A stretch of 64,000 bases of DNA from Streptomyces marianii. GTDB taxonomy: Bacteria; Actinomycetota; Actinomycetes; Streptomycetales; Streptomycetaceae. The DNA lies in assembly GCF_005795905.1 (NCBI RefSeq), contig NZ_VAWE01000001.1, positions 4,515,001-4,579,000 on the forward strand, read 5' to 3'. Positions 45,884 to 54,662 of this stretch are shown here, piece by piece. Position 1 is the first letter of the stretch; the number at the start of each line of letters is the position of its first letter. The position numbers and the translations under genes were made by a program. The notes below the pieces were generated by a model. That model ran no database searches. It saw nothing but the letters and a program-made list of their open reading frames with translations, and was not told the DNA's origin.

Positions 45884-46534
45884 ATGAGCACACCTGGCGC
45901 CGGGCATTCGCCCGGTCCCGTACAGACGACCCGCGGTGCCTGCTCGGGGGCCGGCACCGCCCGCCCGCCCGCGCAGCGCACCGCCGACAGCTGTCCCGAC
46001 TCCGGTGCGCGCGATCTCGCCGCCCTGCGGCTGCCGGAGCTGCGGGCCCTTCGCAAGGAGTCCCAGCGGGACGAGGCCGATCTGAGCTATGTGCGGCGGC
46101 TGCTGCAGGGCCGGATCGACATCCTGCGCGCGGAGCTGTCCCGGCGTTCGGCACCGCCGTCGCCGCTGCTCCCCGCCGCGACCGCCGGCACGGACGGGAC
46201 CGGCCCGGACGCCGCCGTGGTCGACCGGCTCTCGCGGATCCTCGCCGACCCGCCGTCGCGGCGCGGCAGTTCGGCCCGGCACGTCACCCTGTCCGTGCCG
46301 CGCGGCGAGGAGTACCGGCTGCTGGCCGCGGAGATGCTCTCCGAGGTCGAGCTGTCCGACCTGGACGCGCGTACGGACGACGAACTGCGCGCGGCGATGG
46401 GGCGGCTCGCGGACTACGAGCAGGAAGTCTCCGGGCAGCGGCAGCAGTTGCAGCGCACCGCGGACGACTGCAGCGCGGAGATCGCCCGCAGGTACCGTGA
46501 GGGCGAGGCGCAGGTGGACGACCTGCTCATCTGA
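45884..46534 (+). CDS. rsiG: c-di-GMP-dependent anti-sigma factor RsiG
   Basis: A 216-aa protein predicted to form a coiled coil. Both c-di-GMP motifs E(X3)S(X2)R(X3)Q(X3)D are intact: E64-S68-R71-Q75-D79 and E179-S183-R186-Q190-D194. RsiG with c-di-GMP binds the sporulation sigma factor WhiG and holds it inactive. The N-terminal 40 residues are Pro/Ala/Cys-containing and disordered; the two helices are separated by about 95 residues. The ATG at 45884 has only a distant GAGGGG. Confidence 0.93.
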   Translation: MSTPGAGHSPGPVQTTRGACSGAGTARPPAQRTADSCPDSGARDLAALRLPELRALRKESQRDEADLSYVRRLLQGRIDILRAELSRRSAPPSPLLPAATAGTDGTGPDAAVVDRLSRILADPPSRRGSSARHVTLSVPRGEEYRLLAAEMLSEVELSDLDARTDDELRAAMGRLADYEQEVSGQRQQLQRTADDCSAEIARRYREGEAQVDDLLI

Positions 46535-46901
46535 ACGCCGCTCACGCGAAACGCCGTTCGAGCACGTGCCGTCGGTGCTTGAGCCGTCCGGGTCCCGTCG
46601 TCCCGGGAGACTGCCGCCCCTCAGGGCCGGGCTGGTCCTCTGCGACGGTGCTTGGCCACCGACGCAGGAAGCCCGCCGCTTCAGCGGTGGGCGGAGTCAC
46701 GACAGTCGCCCCGTCTCCGTCCCCGTCTCCGTCCCGTCCGCCACGCGCCGCTCCACCCGGGGGCGGTGCGGGCCGGCGTTCCGACCGTGGCGGGAGGCCG
46801 GGCCGCCGGCCCGGGCGGACCCTGGTCGATCCGTCGGCAGGAGGGGGCCGGGGCCTGCGGACGGCGCCCGTAATCCCTGTGACGAGCGGGGCGGGGCGGC
46901 A
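46535..46901. other. Intergenic region, nothing recognised
   Basis: About 370 bp between rsiG and the acetyltransferase gene. Short frames are present but none has a start with a ribosome site. The -10 box of the next gene is at its right end. Confidence 0.5.
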
Positions 46902-46914
46902 TAGCGTGGGTGTC

Positions 46915-48165
46915 ATGAGCCCCGAAGTGCGCCCCGTCACCGAGCCCGAGATCGCCGACTGGCTGCGCGCCTGCAGGACCGGGTTCCTGCAGCCCCCGGT
47001 GGTGAGCGAGGAACTGGCCGCCGACCGGTTGCCGCACTTGGATCTGCCTCGGGTGCAGGGTGCCTTCGAGGCGGGCCGCTGTGTCGCGACGTACCGTTCC
47101 TACACTCAGCAGCTCACGGTCCCGGGCGGCGCCGCGGTACCGGCGAACGCCGTCTCGAACGTCACCGTCTCGCCGACGCACCGCCGGCGCGGCCTGCTCA
47201 ACAGGATGATCACGGCGGATCTCGCGGCCGCGAAGGAACGTGGCGAGATCGTGTCGACGCTGATCGCGGCCGAGTTCCCGATCTACGGTCGGTACGGCTT
47301 CGGTCCCGCGGCCTGTTTCACGGAGTGGAGCGTCGACGTGGCGCGCACCGGGCTCGACCCGCGCTGGTCGGGCCCCGAGGACGGCGGCCGGATCGATCTG
47401 GCCGACGGCGAGGAGGTCCGCAAGTTCGGCCCCGAGCTGTACGACCGCTTCCGTGCCGGCCGGGCCGGGGCGACGGACCGCGACGAGCGCTGGTGGCAGG
47501 TGAACACGGGCGCGGCCCAGGCGGGGCCCGAGCCCTGGAAGGAGCCGTTCTACGCGGTGTACCGCTCGGCGGCCGGTGAGGTGGAGGGTCTGGTGGTCTA
47601 CCGGGCCGAGGCCTCCGGCTGGTCCGACGCCGGGCAGCCGGACACGACGCTGGCGGTCGAGAAGCTGATCGCGGTGTCGCCCGCGGCCGAGCGGGCCCTA
47701 TGGCAGTTCGTGTGCTCGGTGGACTGGGTCACCACGGTGAGGACGGGGCGGCGGGCCCCCGACGACCTGCTTCCCCTGCTGCTGCCCGATCCGCGCGCCG
47801 CCCGGACCGTCACCTGCGCGGACTTCCTGTGGGTGCGGCTGCTGGACATCGCACGGGCGCTGGAGGCGCGTACGTACGACACCCCCGGCACCCTGGTGCT
47901 GCACGTGCACGACCCGCTGGGCCTGGAGGGCGGCCGGTTCCGGTTGGAGGTGGCGCCCGGAGGCGCGGCGCGGTGTTGCCCGACCGAGCTGCCGGCCGAT
48001 CTCTCCATGGACCTGGGGGCGTTGGGGTCGCTGTATCTGGGCGACGAGTCGCTGCTTCGGCTGATGGAGCTGGGGCGGGTGGCGGAGGAGCGCGCCGGCG
48101 TGGCGGCCCTGGCGGACGCGGTGTTCCGGGCACGGCGGCGGGCATGGTGCCCGGACATGTTCTGA
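46915..48165 (+). CDS. Eis-like GNAT N-acetyltransferase with SCP2 domain
   Basis: A 416-aa protein of the enhanced-intracellular-survival type: an N-terminal GNAT ([34 protein letters not shown]), a second GNAT-like part, and a C-terminal SCP2-like domain ending with the free carboxyl group RRAWCPDMF, like the terminal Phe catalytic carboxylate in Eis. Eis enzymes acetylate several amines of aminoglycosides or lysines. A -10-like TAGCGT (46902-46907) is followed by 7 nt and the ATG, so it is likely leaderless. Confidence 0.92.
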   Translation: MSPEVRPVTEPEIADWLRACRTGFLQPPVVSEELAADRLPHLDLPRVQGAFEAGRCVATYRSYTQQLTVPGGAAVPANAVSNVTVSPTHRRRGLLNRMITADLAAAKERGEIVSTLIAAEFPIYGRYGFGPAACFTEWSVDVARTGLDPRWSGPEDGGRIDLADGEEVRKFGPELYDRFRAGRAGATDRDERWWQVNTGAAQAGPEPWKEPFYAVYRSAAGEVEGLVVYRAEASGWSDAGQPDTTLAVEKLIAVSPAAERALWQFVCSVDWVTTVRTGRRAPDDLLPLLLPDPRAARTVTCADFLWVRLLDIARALEARTYDTPGTLVLHVHDPLGLEGGRFRLEVAPGGAARCCPTELPADLSMDLGALGSLYLGDESLLRLMELGRVAEERAGVAALADAVFRARRRAWCPDMF

Positions 48166-48261
48166 GCACCGGACCGGAGCCGGACGAGCCTGACCGGGCG
48201 TGGGTGGGCGTGGGTGGGGGCGTGGCGTGTGCCGGGGGCGGGGCGGCAGGGGAGGCCGGCC

Positions 48262-48296
48262 GAACCCGGCGGGCGGCGGGGCCGCCCGCCGGGTTC
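48262..48296. terminator. Bidirectional terminator hairpin
   Basis: A perfect 15-bp stem (GAACCCGGCGGGCGG and its complement) with loop CGGGG. One arm overlaps the stop codon of the 55-aa membrane protein. It lies between two convergent genes. Confidence 0.85.
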
Positions 48297-48462
48297 ACAC
48301 CGAGGCGGAGTGCAGCAGCAGTGCCAGCACGACGCTGCCCACGCCGGTGAACGCGGCGTTCCTGGCGCGCAGACCGAAGCTGAGCATTCCCAGGCCGATC
48401 GCGCCCATGAGGCCGAACCGCCACTGGACGAACTCCTCGAGGGCGAAGGCGATGAGTGGCAT
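48295..48462 (-). CDS. 55-aa small membrane protein
   Basis: ATG at 48462 follows a strong AAGGAGGG ribosome site 8 nt away. The 55-residue product has a short amphipathic start (MPLIAFALEEFVQWRF) and two hydrophobic stretches (about 17-30 and 40-52). No family is recognised. It is divergent from the GntR gene, sharing the intergenic region that holds AGTTG/CAACT palindromes, so the two may be co-regulated. Confidence 0.75.
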   Translation of the reverse strand: MPLIAFALEEFVQWRFGLMGAIGLGMLSFGLRARNAAFTGVGSVVLALLLHSASV

Positions 48463-48554
48463 GTCAGGTCCCTCCTTGGGGTCGGGGAGGAGCGCAGTCG
48501 TCGAAGATCGGCCAACTCGGGTCGATGTGGCCTCACTTCGCCCATGTCTTGTTA

Positions 48555-48568
48555 AGTTGGCGCCAACT
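48555..48568. promoter_or_regulatory. Palindromic operator candidate between 55-aa gene and GntR
   Basis: A perfect 14-bp palindrome AGTTGGCGCCAACT. Just after it, CAACT and AGTTG form another inverted pair around CAATTGA. Further AACTC motifs occur at about 48509, 48617 and 48627. They lie 75-150 bp before the GntR start and about 95 bp before the 55-aa gene. A GntR autoregulatory site is the simplest reading. Confidence 0.6.
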
Positions 48569-48654
48569 CAATTGAAGTTGTCCCCGCTTGGCAATGTCGA
48601 CTAACCCGCGTTCGGTAACTCCCCATAACTCCGGAAGAGTTGTAGCGTCGTGTT

Positions 48655-49539
48655 GTGAACCACGAGAACGGCACGGTGGACGGAAGAAAGCCGACACATC
48701 ACGACATCGCCGATGTACTGCGCGGCCGGATCGACAGCGGTGCGCTCCGGCCCGGCGATCACATGCCCACGCAGTCCCAGCTCGTCCAGGAGTTCGGGGT
48801 GGAGCGCGGCACCGTACGGCAGGCCCTCAGACTCCTCCAGGACGACGGCCTCCTCACTCATGTCACCCGGGGTGCCCCGGCGCGGATCGCCGAGCGCCCG
48901 GGCGACTCGGGCGACGGCGAGGACGTCCGGCCCCAGCCCACGATGGTCGCCCTGGCGCCGCAGCTGGCGAAGGCGTTCTCGGTGCCGGAGGTGCGCATAG
49001 ACGCCCTGTGCCTCACGGCCGAGACGCTCATGCTGGCCCTGGCGGAACCGCTGCGGCTGATCCACGAGGGCCGGATCCGGCCCGAGTCGGTCGAGGTGCG
49101 GCTGCTGCTGCCCGACCGCAACATCGACCTCGCCTTCCCAACGTCCGTCGCCGACACGGACGAGGCCGACCTGATCCACCAGCGCTGGCTCGCGCAGCGC
49201 AACGCCCAGGGCATGGTGCTGCGCCACAACCTCCAGGCGCTGCGCGTCTCCCACGGCATCGACGTCACGGTCGCCTTCCGCGCGCTGCCGTTCACCCCGC
49301 CGGTGAAGCTCTACGTGCTCAACGGCACCGAGGCCCTCTTCGCGTACTACACCGTGACCAGGCGGGAGGAGGAGATCGACGCGACCACCGTGGAGATGTT
49401 CGACACCCTCGGCACGCAGTCGCTCCTCTTCCCGTTCGACGCCGGCAACGGGCCCCGGGACGCCGCTTTCGTGGAACAGTCGAGCAAGTGGTTCGACGCA
49501 CTGTGGAGCACCATCGCCATGAACCTGACACTCTCTTGA
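48655..49539 (+). CDS. GntR-family regulator with an unusual effector domain
   Basis: A 294-aa protein. The N-terminal winged helix (about 14-80: DIADVLRGRIDSGALRPGDHMPTQSQLVQEFGVERGTV) is of the GntR type. The C-terminal part of about 190 residues does not show the HutC/UTRA pattern clearly (RIRPESVEVRLLLPDRNIDLAF; FAYYTVTRREEEIDATTVEMFD). GTG at 48655 lies 6 nt after TAGCGT, suggesting a leaderless transcript. The stop overlaps the HAD gene start (TTGA). Confidence 0.85.
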   Translation: MNHENGTVDGRKPTHHDIADVLRGRIDSGALRPGDHMPTQSQLVQEFGVERGTVRQALRLLQDDGLLTHVTRGAPARIAERPGDSGDGEDVRPQPTMVALAPQLAKAFSVPEVRIDALCLTAETLMLALAEPLRLIHEGRIRPESVEVRLLLPDRNIDLAFPTSVADTDEADLIHQRWLAQRNAQGMVLRHNLQALRVSHGIDVTVAFRALPFTPPVKLYVLNGTEALFAYYTVTRREEEIDATTVEMFDTLGTQSLLFPFDAGNGPRDAAFVEQSSKWFDALWSTIAMNLTLS

Positions 49540-50276
49540 CTACTGATGCGGCACTCGACGAACAGGCGGCGCGCGTGGCGGAGACCATCGAGGATCTGAT
49601 CAACGGGGCCGACCACGTCCTCTTCGACTTCGACGGCCCCATCTGCCGCCTCTTCGCCCGCCACCGCGCCGCAGGGGTCGCGGAGAGCCTGGTCGGCTGG
49701 CTGGACCGGCACGGCGGCGAGGTGCGGCTCACGGACGAGCAGCGGGCCGCCAAGGACCCGCACGACGTACTTCGGGCGGTGGGCCGGCTGCACCCGGGCA
49801 GCGACGTGGTCGAGGGGCTGGAGCGGGAGCTCACCCGCCAGGAGCTGCTCGCCACCCGCAGCGCCTGGCCGACCGCCTACGCGGATCCCCTGATCCGAAC
49901 GTGGAGCGCGGTCGCGGCCGGACTGGCCGTCGCCACGAACAACTCGCCCCGTGCGGCAGAGGAGTACCTCATCGGGCGTGGTCTGCGCGAGTGCTTCGCC
50001 CCCCACATCCACGGCCGTGCCCCGGACCTCGACCTCCTCAAGCCCGACCCGGACTGTGTGCTGCGAGCGCTGGACTCCCTGGGTGCGACCCCGGCGGGCG
50101 CCCTGATGATCGGTGACACCCCCTCGGACCTGCGAGCGGCCCGCGCCGCGGGCGTCAGCTTCCTCGGCTACGCCCAGGGCGCCGGCCGTGCGGAACGACT
50201 CCGCGCGGCCGGCGCCGCGGTGATCGTGGAATCACTGGACCCGGTGCTCGCGATCGTCCGGCGCCGCCGCCCTTAG
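49536..50276 (+). CDS. HAD-superfamily hydrolase
   Basis: A 246-aa HAD hydrolase. Motif I is LFDFDGPI, with the two catalytic Asp; motif II is VATNNSP; the Lys is in LLKPDPD; motif IV is GDTPSDLRAA. A helical cap lies between I and II. The substrate is probably a small phosphorylated compound. The start is taken as TTG at 49536 because TTGA couples it to the GntR stop; the next in-frame start is GTG at 49575. Confidence 0.87.
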   Translation: MTTDAALDEQAARVAETIEDLINGADHVLFDFDGPICRLFARHRAAGVAESLVGWLDRHGGEVRLTDEQRAAKDPHDVLRAVGRLHPGSDVVEGLERELTRQELLATRSAWPTAYADPLIRTWSAVAAGLAVATNNSPRAAEEYLIGRGLRECFAPHIHGRAPDLDLLKPDPDCVLRALDSLGATPAGALMIGDTPSDLRAARAAGVSFLGYAQGAGRAERLRAAGAAVIVESLDPVLAIVRRRRP

Positions 50277-50429
50277 GTGTATTCGGTCATGACCTAAGCG
50301 CCGTCACCCGCACGGGGCATTCGAGGACGCCCGCGGTGGGGCGGGAGGTGCGTACGTGGGACGGGAGGGTCCGTGAGGAGGTAGCGTGCACTCCTCACTT
50401 CGGTACCACTGGGCAAGAGGGCTGCGGCC

Positions 50430-51554
50430 ATGGGCGAACCGATGTCCGCCGCACGTCGGCGAGCCATCTCCCTGAGCCGTGACGAAAACCGGGTCGAGGG
50501 GCCGATCGAGGGCCATCACCACGAGACGTACGTGATCCCCCTGCCGCCCGAGGTGGCCGGGGCACTCGGTGTGGACGGCACGGTGCGCTGGAAGTGCCGT
50601 GAGCCCAAGCCGGGACTCCTCTGGTTCGACCGCAGGTGCTTCGCGTCCGAGGAGCGGTTGATCGGGGAGCTCCGCGGACGGGTGGGCGGCGTGCCCGAGA
50701 TCGTCGAGGTCGAGGGCGTTCCGCTGCAGCGATTCGTGGAGGGCGTCACACTGGGCACACGATACGGGCGCGAGGGGTGGCTGCCCTGGGAGGTCGTCGG
50801 ACAACTCCTCCGTCTGTTCGCCGAGTTGGTGGTGATCCAGCCGGTAGACCTGGACCTCGAACGGACCTGCCGTCCGGCCGACCGGCCCCGCGACGGAGAC
50901 ACCGCGGGATTTCTGCGAGGGCTGATCCGGTTCGTCGAAACCCGGGTCTACCAGGACAACGAGTCCGAATTCGGGGACCTGTTCGAGGTTCTGGGCGTCA
51001 CGGACGGCTCCCTGCAGGGGCTCCGGGACCGTGCCGAAGGGCTGCGGGAGCGCCCCTTCTGCCTCCTGCACGGGGATCTCCATCGGGAGAACCTCGTCCT
51101 GGACGCCCATCGGACGCTCTGGACGATCGACTGGGAGCTCGCGATCGCCGGCGATCCCCTCTACGACCTGGCCACCCATCTCCATCTGGCCGGCTACCCG
51201 AACCGGCAGGCCGTGGCGGTCGCCCGGGACTGGGCGCACCGGGTGGAGAGGGCCCGGCCGGGGGCCTCCCGGGGGTGGCGGCACGACCTGAAGCTCCTGT
51301 TGGCCTTCAAGGAGGCCCAGTCGGTGTTCACGGACGTCATCCGATCCGCACTGACCGTGTGCGGCCCGGACCCCGACGCGGGCTCCGGGGCCGGGAGGGC
51401 GCGGCTGGAGGAGACGGCAGGGCGTCTGCACCGGGTCATGCTGCGCGGCGCCGGTCCGCTCGGGCTGGGCTCCGTGCCCGAGCCGTGGCAGATCGCCGAT
51501 GCCCTGCAAGCCTGGTGCAAGCGCCGCGCTCAGCTCACCTCGCCCGCCACGTGA
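50430..51554 (+). CDS. Aminoglycoside-phosphotransferase-fold kinase
   Basis: A 374-aa APH/choline-kinase-like protein. The catalytic loop is LLHGDLHRENLVLD (Asp as base), the metal-binding Asp is in LWTIDWELA, and the nucleotide-binding lobe has RWKCREPKPGLLWFD and EERLIGEL. It may phosphorylate a small alcohol or sugar; it need not be a resistance gene. It follows the GntR-HAD pair by 153 nt in the same direction, and its last 25 bp overlap the convergent MFS gene. Confidence 0.83.
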   Translation: MGEPMSAARRRAISLSRDENRVEGPIEGHHHETYVIPLPPEVAGALGVDGTVRWKCREPKPGLLWFDRRCFASEERLIGELRGRVGGVPEIVEVEGVPLQRFVEGVTLGTRYGREGWLPWEVVGQLLRLFAELVVIQPVDLDLERTCRPADRPRDGDTAGFLRGLIRFVETRVYQDNESEFGDLFEVLGVTDGSLQGLRDRAEGLRERPFCLLHGDLHRENLVLDAHRTLWTIDWELAIAGDPLYDLATHLHLAGYPNRQAVAVARDWAHRVERARPGASRGWRHDLKLLLAFKEAQSVFTDVIRSALTVCGPDPDAGSGAGRARLEETAGRLHRVMLRGAGPLGLGSVPEPWQIADALQAWCKRRAQLTSPAT

Positions 51555-52969
51555 ACAGCGCAGACGCGCCCGGGAGTTCCATGGCCGGCAGTCCCGCGCA
51601 CCACACAGGCGCGATCCACGGCGAGTCGCCGACCGGTCGGACGGGGTGAGCGGGTCAGACACTTGGCCTCCCCGGCGGACCCGCCGGACTGACCGGACCC
51701 GGATGACTCGGGGAATTCGTCGGGCCCGGGGGCCTCCGCCGTCGCCACACCCCGCCCGGCGGCGGGGAGTCGCCGGAGCCGGCGCACATCGCGTACGGGC
51801 AGCAGCGCCACGGTGACGGCGAGGATGCCGGCACAGCAGACCCACATCACCGACGTCGAGCCGATGCGGTCGGCGACCGTCCCCGCCAGCACGTAGGCGA
51901 GCGGCACGAGCGCGGTCTCGCCGAACATCGACAGTGACGTGACCCGGCCGATCAGTCCCTCCGGGACCTGCTGCTGCCTGGCCGTCTCGTAGAACACCAC
52001 GGCGAGTTCCAGGCTCACGCCGCCGACCAGCATGGAGGCGAGCAGCCACGGGAGCTCGGGACGTGCGGCGAGCACGGCGAGGGGCAGTGGCCAGACCAGC
52101 TGCACCAGCACACAGGCGAGCATCACCCGCCGCGGCCGCCAGCGCAGCGCGATCAGCGACCCGAGCACCATGCCCCCGGAGAACGCCGACACGGCCCAGC
52201 CCCAGTGGGCCTGGCCGCCCGCCCGGCCGGAGAGGACGAGCGGACCGAGAAGCTGGTACCCCGCGAGCCACAGCGGTACGGCGACGGTCCCGGCGAGCGC
52301 GTACCCCCACAGCCACGGCCGGCTGCGGAACGCCGCCCAGCCCTCGCGTGCGCCGGTGAGCACGGCGCCGACCGCGCGTGGCGGCGTCACCACCCGCAGA
52401 CCCGCGAGCACCGCGGAGCACGCGCCGAACGCCACCGCCGCGGCGATCAGCACCTGCCCGTGTCCGAACGCCGTGGCGAGCACCGCCCCGAGACCGGGCA
52501 CGGCGATCCGCGCCAGGTTCAGCACCAGTCGCAGGCTCGCGTTGGCGCCCTGGAGCGCCGTCGGCGGCACCAGTTGCACGACGAGCCCCTGGAACGCCGG
52601 GTGGACGGCGGCGCCCGCCGCACCCGTCGTCACCGCCGCTGCGGCGAACATCCACACCGTGACCCGCTCGGGGGCCAGGAGCAGCAGCAGACCCGTGGTG
52701 CCGTGGGCGGCGGCGAGTGCCGCGTTGCCGAGTACGACGACCGTCCTGCGGTCCACCCGGTCCGCCACCACCCCGCCGACCGGGATCAGCAGCGTCTGCG
52801 TCAGCACGGAACAGGCCAGGACGAGACCGACGGAGAACCCGTCGCCGCCGGCAGCGAGGACCGCGAAGGCGAGCACGACGTTGACGAGCGCCGTCCCGGC
52901 GGTGGACACCCCGCGGCCGACGACGTACCGGACGAAGGCGGGGCGCCATGAGGATGTGCTGCGGGGCAT
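51530..52969 (-). CDS. MFS transporter
   Basis: A 479-aa transporter of the MFS_3/enterobactin-exporter-like group. Twelve hydrophobic helices fit between residues 12 and 400, and VGGVVADRVDRRTVVVLGN is the loop 2-3 motif. An unusual polar tail of about 75 residues (EAPGPDEFPESSGSG onwards) follows the last helix and ends in VHVAGEVS; the end overlaps the phosphotransferase gene. ATG at 52969 or GTG at 52972 is the start. Substrate unknown. Confidence 0.85.
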   Translation of the reverse strand: MPRSTSSWRPAFVRYVVGRGVSTAGTALVNVVLAFAVLAAGGDGFSVGLVLACSVLTQTLLIPVGGVVADRVDRRTVVVLGNAALAAAHGTTGLLLLLAPERVTVWMFAAAAVTTGAAGAAVHPAFQGLVVQLVPPTALQGANASLRLVLNLARIAVPGLGAVLATAFGHGQVLIAAAVAFGACSAVLAGLRVVTPPRAVGAVLTGAREGWAAFRSRPWLWGYALAGTVAVPLWLAGYQLLGPLVLSGRAGGQAHWGWAVSAFSGGMVLGSLIALRWRPRRVMLACVLVQLVWPLPLAVLAARPELPWLLASMLVGGVSLELAVVFYETARQQQVPEGLIGRVTSLSMFGETALVPLAYVLAGTVADRIGSTSVMWVCCAGILAVTVALLPVRDVRRLRRLPAAGRGVATAEAPGPDEFPESSGSGQSGGSAGEAKCLTRSPRPTGRRLAVDRACVVRGTAGHGTPGRVCAVHVAGEVS

Positions 52970-52994
52970 CACTCATGGATACGAGCAGGGCCCC

Positions 52995-53029
52995 GCCCCG
53001 GGCGTGTGATCGAGCCGCACGCCCGGGGC
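52995..53029 (-). terminator. Terminator after the nitroreductase-hemerythrin gene
   Basis: A perfect 12-bp stem (GCCCCGGGCGTG and its complement) with an 11-nt loop, 18 bp beyond the stop at 53048 and before the MFS start. Confidence 0.8.
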
Positions 53030-53047
53030 CGCCGGCCACCGTGGCGG

Positions 53048-53890
53048 TCAGCGCGCCGCGGCGTCGAGAACGGGGACCAACTGCTCCTCCTCGTAGATGA
53101 GATGCGCCTCCAGCTCCTCGGTGAGCCGCCCGACTTCGGCCTGAACGAGTGCGGGCTCGGTGCCGTCCGCCGTGACGACGCGGCGCAGTTCGTCCAGGAG
53201 TGCCGCGATCCTCCCGTGCTCCTCGCGCAGCCGGTCCATGACCGGTGCGAGTTCCTCGTACCGTCCGGCGAGGAAGGGGAAGAGGGCGGTGTCCTCACCG
53301 GTGTGGTGGTTGTGCAGGCCCTGGCAGAGGGTCAGGCAGTTGATCCGGAGCTGGGCGCCGAGCCTGGGGCCGGACGCGGTGGTCTCGGCCCGGATCAGGG
53401 CGAGTTCGCGCCGGAAGGCGTCATGGACCGCCTTGATCGCCTCGCCCATGGACGTGGTGCCCGTGCTCGGCGGCCCGTTCTCGACCGACTCGAGGGCGAC
53501 GACCGGGATCACGCGCTCGGTCTTCGCCTGGTACTCGGCCCAGCCCGGATCCGCCTCCACGGCACGGGCGAAGGCGCGGTCGCGCTCCTCTCCCCGGAGC
53601 TCCACGGCGGCCGCCTCGTAGGTGAAGACACCGTCCTCGACGGTGACCCGGGGGTCCGCGAGGATGTTGTGGTACCAGTCGGGGTGCTTCGGCGAGCCGC
53701 CCGCGGAGGCGATGACGAGAACGCGTTCGCCGCCGTCGGGGAGGTAGCCGACAGGGGTGGTGTGCGGGGCGCCGGACCGTGCTCCGGTGGTGGTCAGAAG
53801 GAGCAGCCGGGCTCCCTCGAAACAGCCTCCGACGCGGCCGCGGTTGGCGCGGAACTCATCGATGACCTGCTGATTGAAATCGTTCGGCAT
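53048..53890 (-). CDS. F420-type nitroreductase fused to a hemerythrin domain
   Basis: A 280-aa two-domain protein. Residues 1-135 are of the deazaflavin (F420)-dependent nitroreductase/Ddn family (LLLLTTTGARSGAPHTTPVGYL; PDWYHNILADPRVTVE). Residues 145-280 form a hemerythrin HHE four-helix bundle with His/Glu iron ligands in AIKAVHDAFR, GLHNHHTGEDTALFP, LREEHGRI and LEAHLIYEEEQLVP. The fusion suggests that redox or oxygen sensing is coupled to F420 chemistry. The ATG at 53890 is preceded by GAAGG. Confidence 0.88.
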   Translation of the reverse strand: MPNDFNQQVIDEFRANRGRVGGCFEGARLLLLTTTGARSGAPHTTPVGYLPDGGERVLVIASAGGSPKHPDWYHNILADPRVTVEDGVFTYEAAAVELRGEERDRAFARAVEADPGWAEYQAKTERVIPVVALESVENGPPSTGTTSMGEAIKAVHDAFRRELALIRAETTASGPRLGAQLRINCLTLCQGLHNHHTGEDTALFPFLAGRYEELAPVMDRLREEHGRIAALLDELRRVVTADGTEPALVQAEVGRLTEELEAHLIYEEEQLVPVLDAAAR

Positions 53891-54309
53891 TCTCTGCCTT
53901 CTTCTGGTGGATTCTTCTGTTTTCCCGGTTTTCGGGCACGGCGAATTCACCCCTGGAACGGCGCGTCACGGCGACTCGGGGCGGATGGGGAGCGGCGCGT
54001 CACGCGGGGGGGGGCGTACGAGCGGCGCGACGCGTACGGGCACGCGGGCGGTGCGATACGTCACGGGTACGGTGCGTACGTCCTGCGGGCGTGCATGTCC
54101 GGGGCGGACGCGCTTACGGCCGTGCGGGCTCACGCGCGTGTGCGCGGCACAGGACGGTGTGCGCTTCGGTTCCGAGGAAGGCGGTCGACGACACGCGCCG
54201 CGGAAAGCGGAAAAGGCGGGCCTCTCGCCCGCCTCGGCATCACGCCGAGGCCGGGTGCCCTACTCGTTCGTGGCCCATGGCCGACCCGGCAGTCACTCGC
54301 TCAAGTTAA
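53891..54309. other. Intergenic region, no gene recognised
   Basis: About 420 bp. It has GCG(C/T)CACG and GTACG-rich short repeats and a 9-G run near 54007. No supported ORF was found. Confidence 0.5.
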
Positions 54310-54491
54310 TGCCCAACGGGCTTGTGGGCAACACCGATTTCCGGTCCGTGAAAGGGAATACGGCGGTGGTCGGGACGTCCGGGAGAACACCGCCGGCCCC
54401 CCTCGCGCATCTGGAGGAGAACGTGGCTGCGGGCGCGCTGCGGCTGACCGAGGAGGACATGGCCGTCCTGTCGAGCGTCCCGAACGTCTGA
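54310..54491 (+). pseudogene. Aldo/keto reductase 3' remnant
   Basis: The frame ending at 54491 reads HLEENVAAGALRLTEEDMAVL, the typical C-terminal helix region of aldo/keto reductases. GLVGNTDFRSV just before it also fits the family. No start, ribosome site or barrel is left, so about 90% of the gene is missing. Confidence 0.6.
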
Positions 54492-54662
54492 CGTCGGTGG
54501 ATTCGTCCGGGGCGGTGCCGGGCGGCGCGTGGGCGGACGCCGGCCCTGCCCCTCGCCCCTGCCGGTCCCGACCGACGCCCGGCCGAGGTTCGCCCTGGCC
54601 GGCCCCGGCCATCAGGCCGTCCGGGAACACCGCTCCGGGCCGCCGGGCCTCGGTCGCGTGGC

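Noticed and set aside
50430..51554. Aminoglycoside resistance gene
   Set aside because: Only the general APH fold is seen; the regulator and HAD neighbours point to metabolism, and no resistance-subclass motif is recognised.
50304..53039. A 911-aa minus-strand ORF
   Set aside because: It runs antisense to the phosphotransferase and in a wrong frame of the MFS gene; Arg/Gly-rich with no domain.
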